NCBI RefSeq assembly: GCF_009729035.1
Contig: NZ_CP045483.1
Coordinates: forward strand, 1,510,001-1,574,000
Direction of reading: 5' to 3'
Length of the DNA: 64,000 nt
Source of the DNA: Stygiolobus azoricus
GTDB taxonomy: Archaea; Thermoproteota; Thermoprotei_A; Sulfolobales; Sulfolobaceae
Shown here: positions 58,676 to 64,000 of the stretch, piece by piece
Position numbering within the stretch: the first letter of the stretch is position 1
Layout: each line of letters begins with the position of its first letter
Notes under the pieces: generated by a model
Told to the model about the DNA's origin: nothing
Seen by the model: the letters and a program-made list of their open reading frames with translations, nothing else
Databases searched by the model: none
Program-made: the position numbers and the translations under genes

Positions 58676-59494
58676 CTATTTTAATACTTTTAAGATTTCT
58701 CCAAGATCTTTGTTATCGTGAACTAGGTAGGAAATTGCTCGAGCTAGTTTATCAGGATTATCGGATTGCCATAAGTTCCTTCCTACAGTAATTCCTTTAG
58801 CCCCCGCATCTAATGCTTCCTTCAACATTTTCAAGAATTCCTCATCAGAATTAGTTTTTGGACCTCCCCTTATAAGGATTGGCGCAAAAGCATAACTCAC
58901 TACCTCCCTAAAAGATTCCTTGCTCCCCGTATAGTCCACTTTTAGTATATCGGCACCTATCTCTGATGCTAGCCTCGTTACATATTTTACCAACTCAGGC
59001 TCTTTTATAGAGTCAGGGTTATCCGGTGCAACAAATAAAGGCTCAATTATAAATGGTAACCCGTAGTCATTAGCCTCTCTTCTCAGAGCTGCCAAATAAT
59101 CGACATTTACACCCTCAACTTGATCTTCACCGTATCCTACAACTAAGTAAGTCACTACAGCATCTGCTCCCGCCTCTATAGCGTCCCTAATAGTATAAAC
59201 AACTGAATAGTAACCACTTTCATATTTTCTGTATTTTTGCCTCCAAACGTTAGCAGTGTCAAGCCTTGCTATCAACATCGGAGAAGATCTCGAGAAAAAG
59301 TTCTCCTTAAGGATCCTTACCATAGCTGGCGTCATTTGAAGAGCGTCAGGTCCTTTATCCGATATTTTTCTCACGGTCTCCGCAATTCTTTCCAAGCCTT
59401 TTAGGGGACCCATAACAAGACCGTGATCCAACGCTACCACAAATGCTCTGTTCTTCTCGAAGAGTTTTCTCATCCTAATTTCAAGACCGGTCAT
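58676..59494 (-). CDS. DhnA/LacD-type class I aldolase
   Basis: This 272-residue TIM-barrel protein has VALDHG (about 20-25), VTYLVVGYGED, the Schiff-base lysine K185 in ADILKVDYTGS, and the phosphate-binding IRGGPKTN and GITVGRN loops. The family includes archaeal fructose-1,6-bisphosphate aldolase, transaldol-type DHQ-pathway enzymes and sulfofructose-phosphate aldolase. Which reaction applies cannot be told from sequence. Its position 12 bp before the membrane transferase gene and 9 bp after the flippase gene places it within the glycan block. Confidence 0.8.
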   Translation of the reverse strand: MTGLEIRMRKLFEKNRAFVVALDHGLVMGPLKGLERIAETVRKISDKGPDALQMTPAMVRILKENFFSRSSPMLIARLDTANVWRQKYRKYESGYYSVVYTIRDAIEAGADAVVTYLVVGYGEDQVEGVNVDYLAALRREANDYGLPFIIEPLFVAPDNPDSIKEPELVKYVTRLASEIGADILKVDYTGSKESFREVVSYAFAPILIRGGPKTNSDEEFLKMLKEALDAGAKGITVGRNLWQSDNPDKLARAISYLVHDNKDLGEILKVLK

Positions 59495-59503
59495 AGCACT
59501 TAA

Positions 59504-61006
59504 TTAAATTCTCGACATAAGAATTTTTCTTATCTCCCTAAGGGAAGCTTTAACTAGATAACGGGCATAAGGGTTGAACAGATAAAGTAATCCTATGAAC
59601 ATAAATGTCGAAATCACGGCATTCAGCAACATCCATTCATAACTCACGTTTTTCGATAATTCCAACATAGCCAAAACCACTATCAACATTGCCGAAACTG
59701 AGGACGTAATTTCCTTGTAGGGAACACTGAAGTTATATAATCTTTTGCTTAATTTGTATGATGAAAATAGCATCCAGAGGGAGTTTATAAGAAGACCTAT
59801 CGTCATTATAGCCGAGATCTCATAAGGTTTAGCTCCTTTGAATAAGTATACAAGAACCATTGAAACCGCAATTCCAATTATTGAAAACGTAAGATTCGAT
59901 TTATTTAATGATGCCGTATATCCCTTAAATGAAAGATCGTCGTCAACTCCCATACTTTTATCGATCATGAACACGGAATAGTAAAAGATCGTGTATAGAT
60001 TCCTTGCGAAATTAGATATTGACAGAAGTACAATGGTATAGATAGACATAACGTACTCAGGTCTTATATGATACAGAAATGCGTGAGCCTCGACAATAGT
60101 AAAGACCATAAAAAGCGCAGATGTAACAAAGTAAAGCTTTATTGAGGTTTCTACAACATCTTTAGATTTAGTTTCGCCTAGTTTTGCTATCAGACCGTCG
60201 TAAACTGATTGTGACCATCCTACAATATTTGCTATAATTAAGGCTGATTCAAAATAAGATACTATTTCAGCATCTCTAGTAATTATTAGAGTCAACCAAA
60301 CTAATGATGCCTCCACTATCAACTGGATGTAATAAATAATAGTGATTAGTGACTTCTTTATTATAACCAATGTCGTTTTAAGATCTATTTTTAAGTTAGC
60401 ATCAACGTATGAAATGTTATATAAAGTTTGCGCAACATATCCTATAACGTATGCTAGTGCTACTCCTATAATTGTCAAGTGCAAAAAGTAAAAAGCTAGA
60501 ATTACGAAGCCAAGCCTAGAGATTTGAAACAAACTATAGCCTATACCTATTGTTATAGGTTTCCTACCTCTTGCTATAGCCATGACCACTTTATTAATAT
60601 AGAACGTAATAATTACTAGAGAAGAAACTAGGAATGCGAAAGGATCATAATATCCTAATGTAGACATGAAATAAGGAATAAGAAGAATATAGACCATTGT
60701 TGCTATAATACCAGATACCAAATTCACTATTATTGCTCCACCAACAGGTCTATTTTCGGCAGCATATCTCGACGTTAGAAGGGAAAATATATCAGATGGA
60801 ATTGTAAAATAGCCCGTCACTAAAACAAATATCGATTGCCATGTAGCGAAGAGCAGTACTCCATTCCTTAGACTACTTAAGTAGTGGGCTACTAAATACA
60901 TAAAAACGAATGATAAAGGTGATGTAAATAACCTCAAACTCAAGTTAACCAGTCCAGTATAAACCAGTCTTACTCTACTTTTCTCGGTATTCCCTTGTTT
61001 TTCCAT
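59504..61006 (-). CDS. Wzx/MATE-like lipid-linked oligosaccharide flippase
   Basis: This 500-residue protein has 12-14 predicted membrane helices and a polar, basic N-terminus (MEKQGNTEKSRVR), as in the polysaccharide-biosynthesis Wzx/RfbX group of the MVF superfamily. It should move the lipid-linked N-glycan precursor across the membrane. It is the first gene of a four-gene minus-strand unit with the aldolase, GT39-like and nucleotidyltransferase genes. The start is ATG at 61006. Confidence 0.82.
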   Translation of the reverse strand: MEKQGNTEKSRVRLVYTGLVNLSLRLFTSPLSFVFMYLVAHYLSSLRNGVLLFATWQSIFVLVTGYFTIPSDIFSLLTSRYAAENRPVGGAIIVNLVSGIIATMVYILLIPYFMSTLGYYDPFAFLVSSLVIITFYINKVVMAIARGRKPITIGIGYSLFQISRLGFVILAFYFLHLTIIGVALAYVIGYVAQTLYNISYVDANLKIDLKTTLVIIKKSLITIIYYIQLIVEASLVWLTLIITRDAEIVSYFESALIIANIVGWSQSVYDGLIAKLGETKSKDVVETSIKLYFVTSALFMVFTIVEAHAFLYHIRPEYVMSIYTIVLLSISNFARNLYTIFYYSVFMIDKSMGVDDDLSFKGYTASLNKSNLTFSIIGIAVSMVLVYLFKGAKPYEISAIMTIGLLINSLWMLFSSYKLSKRLYNFSVPYKEITSSVSAMLIVVLAMLELSKNVSYEWMLLNAVISTFMFIGLLYLFNPYARYLVKASLREIRKILMSRI

Positions 61007-61177
61007 TCGAAATCAATTTGTTTAGTTCACAAATATAAAATGTTTCCAACACTTTATTATTAGTAGTATTACAATATTCACACCTTACCTCCAGTTAGTC
61101 CTTATGCTAAAGCTAATCATACCACCTAAAATACCTTCAGTTAAATCTTTAATCACATAATATTTATTTTAGGTTTA

Positions 61178-61492
61178 ATGAGTGCTAAGGACATCTTGTG
61201 GAGACTGATAGATAACGATATACCTCTTTCTGATGACGATTTTAGAACATATTTAGTAAAAGATGGCATAATCACGGAAGAAGACCTTAAAGTATGGAAT
61301 GAGGCGGTAAAAAAGGTCAAGGAGGCTTACAAAAACCTAACTGCTACGCATACCGCAGTAAAATTACTTAATGAATCCTTAAATCTATTAAATTCTATAA
61401 ATCCTAAGAAGCCTTTTCCGCCTGACACTAAAGTCAGGTTCGAGGAAGTTAAGCAAAATATAAAGAAAGTAATAGAAGAACTAGAGAAATAA
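61178..61492 (+). CDS. Hypothetical helical protein, 104 residues
   Basis: I do not recognise this protein. It is almost wholly alpha-helical and charged, with a proline break (NPKKPFPPDT, about 75-84) separating a helical body from a C-terminal helix. No membrane segment or metal motif is visible. It is preceded by an AT-rich 171-bp spacer containing only its promoter region, and it stands alone. Confidence 0.65.
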   Translation: MSAKDILWRLIDNDIPLSDDDFRTYLVKDGIITEEDLKVWNEAVKKVKEAYKNLTATHTAVKLLNESLNLLNSINPKKPFPPDTKVRFEEVKQNIKKVIEELEK

Positions 61493-61577
61493 CAATAGGA
61501 ATAATTTAGTTTCATTTAATTTTTTGACAAAAAAGTCTGTTATCAATTTCCAAATAACTTTAAACATTTTTTAATCT

Positions 61578-61692
61578 CCCTATAAGCTAACTAAACATTT
61601 CCTCAACGTATTGTCTTATAAGCTTTGCTGATCCGGAAGGGATGAAAATTAGATAATTTTAAAAATAGTTTAGGACAGTAAAGCTTATAGGG
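61578..61692. repeat. Three TATAAGCT-core sites before the permease gene, candidate operators
   Basis: CCCTATAAGCT (61578-61588) and its exact inverse AGCTTATAGGG (61682-61692) flank a third copy, CTTATAAGCT (61615-61624). The last site lies 8 bp before the permease ATG and overlaps the expected transcription start, a repressor-like position. The outer pair could be bridged by a looping regulator. Confidence 0.45.
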
Positions 61693-61699
61693 AAGTTTT

Positions 61700-63115
61700 A
61701 TGGGCCTCTCCAAGGCAAGTTTATCAATTAGAGAAGCTTACGGTCAAGCTATGGCAGTTACAGCACCATTGGGTAGTGTAGTTTCCACAACTACAGCTGC
61801 AATAGCTTATGCTGGACAAGCAGTAGTATTTGCAACAATCCTTGGTTTGATAGGAAGCGCATTATGGGTTTATACACTCACTAGATATTCAACCAAGTTA
61901 GCTTCAGCTGGCGGTTTCTACACGTATGGAGCAGCAGCGTGGAGAAGCAAAACAGTAGCCTATTATGAAGCTATATTTGAGATAATAGCTTACTCCAGCC
62001 TAAACGCAGTTAATGCTTTAACTATATATCTCGTTCTTAGCGTAATATTCCAGCTATTAAACATAACTTTACCTCCTTACACGCTAGGTTTGGCAATACT
62101 TGTGGGTTTAGCTTACCCTACAATAGCCTCATATCTTATTCACATCAGGAGATTACTTAGCTATATTGTTAGTGTGAGTGCAACGTTAGAGGTCGTTTTC
62201 CTTTACGCTCTCTTCGTTTACGCAGTAGCTACAAAAGGATTTAATCCTGCATTCTTTATCCCTGCCCCCGGTACTTCATTCAACGCAATAGGAACCGCAA
62301 TGATCTTATCTATTGTAAGTATATCTGGAGCTGGGGCTGCTACTTATCTTGGCGAAGAAACTAAGACACCCAGAAAGAACATAACAGCCGGTATATGGTT
62401 AGCCTTAATATTAGGAGGAGGAGCAATATTAGCTGGAACTTATGGTTTAGTAGCATTATGGAACGGCTCTCTTTCTTCATTGTCAAATTATCCTCAACCG
62501 CTTTTATATGAACTGTTCAAATTCGGACTTCCTATTGTTATGCTAGGGCTTGTGTTGTCGATAAACAGCTTGCTGGCATCTAACATTGGAACAACTGTAG
62601 GAGCAGCTAGAGTACTATTCAACTTAGCTAGAGAAAAAGTAATGCCTAAAGTATTCGAAAAAGTTAACAAAGAAAATGAACCTATTGTTGCAACAATGAT
62701 AGTTGGGCTAATATCAGCCTTATTCACATTAATCCCGCTAATTGTTACAGGTTCGCCAGAAAACGCGTTCACTGAAATAAGTGTAATAACAAGTATATTC
62801 TGGCTAAGCGGAAGGATAATTGATGGTTTTGGTGTTCCTTTTCTATACTGGTTCATAGGAAGACTAAATATAGCTACACTTGTTATTCCAGTGGCCTCAT
62901 CCGTGATTAACTTGATCGGCATAGGTCTATCACTTCAGATACCTGATATATTCCAAACGACAACACTAATAGCTATCCTATCAGTAGCAACACTATGGTA
63001 TGTCTTAAAAGGTAGGTACGGTAAGCCTGGAACGTTGGTAGTTGACGATAATAACGAATTGATTACAATCGATGAGTACTTAAAGAGATATAAACAAACG
63101 GCGACAATAACTTAA
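61700..63115 (+). CDS. APC-superfamily amino acid/polyamine permease
   Basis: This 471-residue transporter has about 12 membrane helices. The N-terminal helix 1 region carries the family GSVVSTTTAAIAYAG turn, and SGAGAATYLGEETKTPRKN in the middle (shortened here to YLGEETKTPRKN) is the conserved loop after helix 6. It probably imports an amino acid or related cation by proton symport. The start is ATG 61700. A T-rich terminator follows the stop, so the gene is monocistronic. Confidence 0.88.
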   Translation: MGLSKASLSIREAYGQAMAVTAPLGSVVSTTTAAIAYAGQAVVFATILGLIGSALWVYTLTRYSTKLASAGGFYTYGAAAWRSKTVAYYEAIFEIIAYSSLNAVNALTIYLVLSVIFQLLNITLPPYTLGLAILVGLAYPTIASYLIHIRRLLSYIVSVSATLEVVFLYALFVYAVATKGFNPAFFIPAPGTSFNAIGTAMILSIVSISGAGAATYLGEETKTPRKNITAGIWLALILGGGAILAGTYGLVALWNGSLSSLSNYPQPLLYELFKFGLPIVMLGLVLSINSLLASNIGTTVGAARVLFNLAREKVMPKVFEKVNKENEPIVATMIVGLISALFTLIPLIVTGSPENAFTEISVITSIFWLSGRIIDGFGVPFLYWFIGRLNIATLVIPVASSVINLIGIGLSLQIPDIFQTTTLIAILSVATLWYVLKGRYGKPGTLVVDDNNELITIDEYLKRYKQTATIT

Positions 63116-63116
63116 C

Positions 63117-63150
63117 TTTTTTTGAGGAAAATTTTTCCTACTTTCCTACT
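63117..63150 (+). terminator. T-rich terminator after the permease gene
   Basis: A run of seven T (63117-63123) is followed by AGGAAAATTTTTCCT, an inverted repeat, and further T/C-rich sequence. This matches archaeal termination at T tracts with optional hairpin help. Confidence 0.45.
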
Positions 63151-63213
63151 TTTATTCCATCTATAATAAGACTCCTTAAACCTTTAAAATATATTTTATA
63201 CAAATCATATAGT

Positions 63214-64000
63214 ATGTCAAACGAAGAGCAAAGAGTGGAAGAACAAGAAAACATTTTCGAATTGCTTGAAAAAGCTAAGGATATATTCAAGCAATATGGA
63301 ACATTCTTAGGGGAGTTTAAAGCACAAAAAGTTGTATTTATAGGTGACACACACGGTGCAATTGACATCACTAAGTACGCCTTTGACAACTTTTACGATA
63401 AAGTAGACCTAATGGTATTTCTAGGCGATTATGTAGACAGATACCCACCTCTAGGTGTTGAAAATTTACAACTTATATTAGAAAAAATGGTTCAAACAGA
63501 TGGTAAAAAAGTTCTGGTTTTACGCGGAAATCACGAGAGCCCGATTACAAACTATTATTACGGCTTCTATGATGAAGTAAAGCAAAAGTTTGATGACGAG
63601 AATGCGTACGAAAAATTCAAAGACTTCTTCTCTTACATGCCTTACGCAGCTGTAGTTAACGGATATTTTTGTGTTCACGGAGGTTTACCGTCTAAAGTTG
63701 ATAGTGACGGAAATCTAGTCTTAGGTATTAATAGCGTAGATGACATTAGAAAATTGCCTTACCCAGACACTGAACCTTCAGATAGTATAGCAATGCAGCT
63801 ACTATGGAATGATCCAAGAGAAGGATTAGAAGAGCTAACATTTGTACCAAACATAAGAGGTGAGGGGATTTACTACTTCGGAAAAAAAGTAGTAGACCAG
63901 TTCCTATCACAAACCGGTCTTAAGGGGATTATAAGAGGACATGAGGCAGTAGACGGATTTAGAATCGATATAGATAAAAAGATAATTACAGTGTTCTCAA
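63214..64000 (+). CDS. PPP-family serine/threonine protein phosphatase, partial
   Basis: The gene runs off the right edge after ~262 codons. All PPP motifs for the two-metal centre are present: GDTHG (about 45-49), GDYVDR (about 71-76) and RGNHES (about 106-111), with HGGLPS further on and RGHEAVDG near the edge. It resembles the PP1/PP2A-like archaeal phosphatase (PP2A) studied in Sulfolobus acidocaldarius, which affects motility and growth regulation. The ATG at 63214 lies 26 bp from TTTAAAATAT (63183-63192), so it is leaderless. Confidence 0.9.
   Translation, partial: MSNEEQRVEEQENIFELLEKAKDIFKQYGTFLGEFKAQKVVFIGDTHGAIDITKYAFDNFYDKVDLMVFLGDYVDRYPPLGVENLQLILEKMVQTDGKKVLVLRGNHESPITNYYYGFYDEVKQKFDDENAYEKFKDFFSYMPYAAVVNGYFCVHGGLPSKVDSDGNLVLGINSVDDIRKLPYPDTEPSDSIAMQLLWNDPREGLEELTFVPNIRGEGIYYFGKKVVDQFLSQTGLKGIIRGHEAVDGFRIDIDKKIITVFS

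Overview
The window is chromosomal DNA of a thermoacidophilic crenarchaeon of the order Sulfolobales. It is AT-rich, and many genes start directly at or a few bases after the predicted transcription start, about 26 bp from a TATA box (leaderless). The genes form short, often overlapping transcription units. Lineage markers are a UDP-sulfoquinovose synthase of the Agl3 type, a GAT-QueC fusion, a ThiD-ThiN fusion, a split GMP synthetase, and a ROK-independent hexokinase closely resembling the one studied in Sulfurisphaera tokodaii. A genus near Sulfurisphaera, Acidianus or Stygiolobus is likely, but this cannot be settled from the window alone. No rRNA, tRNA, CRISPR array or complete insertion sequence was seen, and no gap without a gene exceeds about 260 bp.

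Layout. 1-3.2 kb: glycolate/lactate-oxidase-like genes (iron-sulfur subunit, two FAD subunits) and an unknown gene. 3.2-6.0 kb: a 2-oxoacid:ferredoxin oxidoreductase whose beta gene is intact while the alpha gene carries five disabling lesions. 6.2-9.7 kb: an orphan molybdenum-hydroxylase large subunit, an unknown gene and a sequon-rich secreted protein. 9.8-15.9 kb: a nitrilase-family amidase, a four-CBS protein with an S30AE-like ribosome-binding tail, an AcuC/HDAC-type deacetylase, PurT, two PD-(D/E)XK-like proteins and a polyprenol-kinase-like membrane protein. 15.9-23.5 kb: a C/D box sRNA candidate, an oxidoreductase, a nucleotidyltransferase-like gene, MoaB, an unusual FAD plus two [4Fe-4S] protein, a VIT-like transporter and a metallo-beta-lactamase-fold protein. 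23.5-29.8 kb: a processive-type glycosyltransferase, a Cas4-like nuclease, ThiDN, a ribokinase-family sugar kinase, a 38-residue cysteine-containing small ORF, an RNase Z-like hydrolase, a class-II glutamine amidotransferase, and a compact TnpB-like RuvC nuclease.

29.8-42.5 kb: a second deacetylase, an M24 peptidase, an aminotransferase with an alanine-dehydrogenase-like partner, a dolichol-phosphate-sugar synthase-like GT2, a PUA protein, a second orphan molybdenum hydroxylase subunit, GAT-QueC for archaeosine, an MrfA-like helicase and a small M48 peptidase. 42.6-50.1 kb: an alcohol dehydrogenase, cobalamin genes (CbiB/CobD, CobS, CbiP/CobQ), GuaAb, HtpX, a CBS-pair protein and a CtaA-like membrane protein. 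50.2-54.7 kb: TmcA with a second C/D box sRNA candidate at its stop codon, a MazG-like enzyme, and a gamma-glutamyltransferase whose only ATG is out of frame behind a run of nine A. 54.6-61.0 kb: a sugar-activation and N-glycan block (hexokinase, UDP-sulfoquinovose synthase, sugar nucleotidyltransferase, GT39-like transferase, DhnA-type aldolase, Wzx-like flippase). 61.2-64 kb: an unknown small protein, an APC permease behind repeated operator-like sites, and the start of a PPP-family phosphatase.

The most noteworthy signals are the compact TnpB-like gene with all catalytic residues but no room for a canonical transposon right end, the two C/D sRNA candidates, the decayed alpha subunit beside an intact beta subunit, the A9 frame break in the gamma-glutamyltransferase, a single TATA box centred exactly between two divergent leaderless genes, and the small ORF with a near-perfect Shine-Dalgarno sequence.
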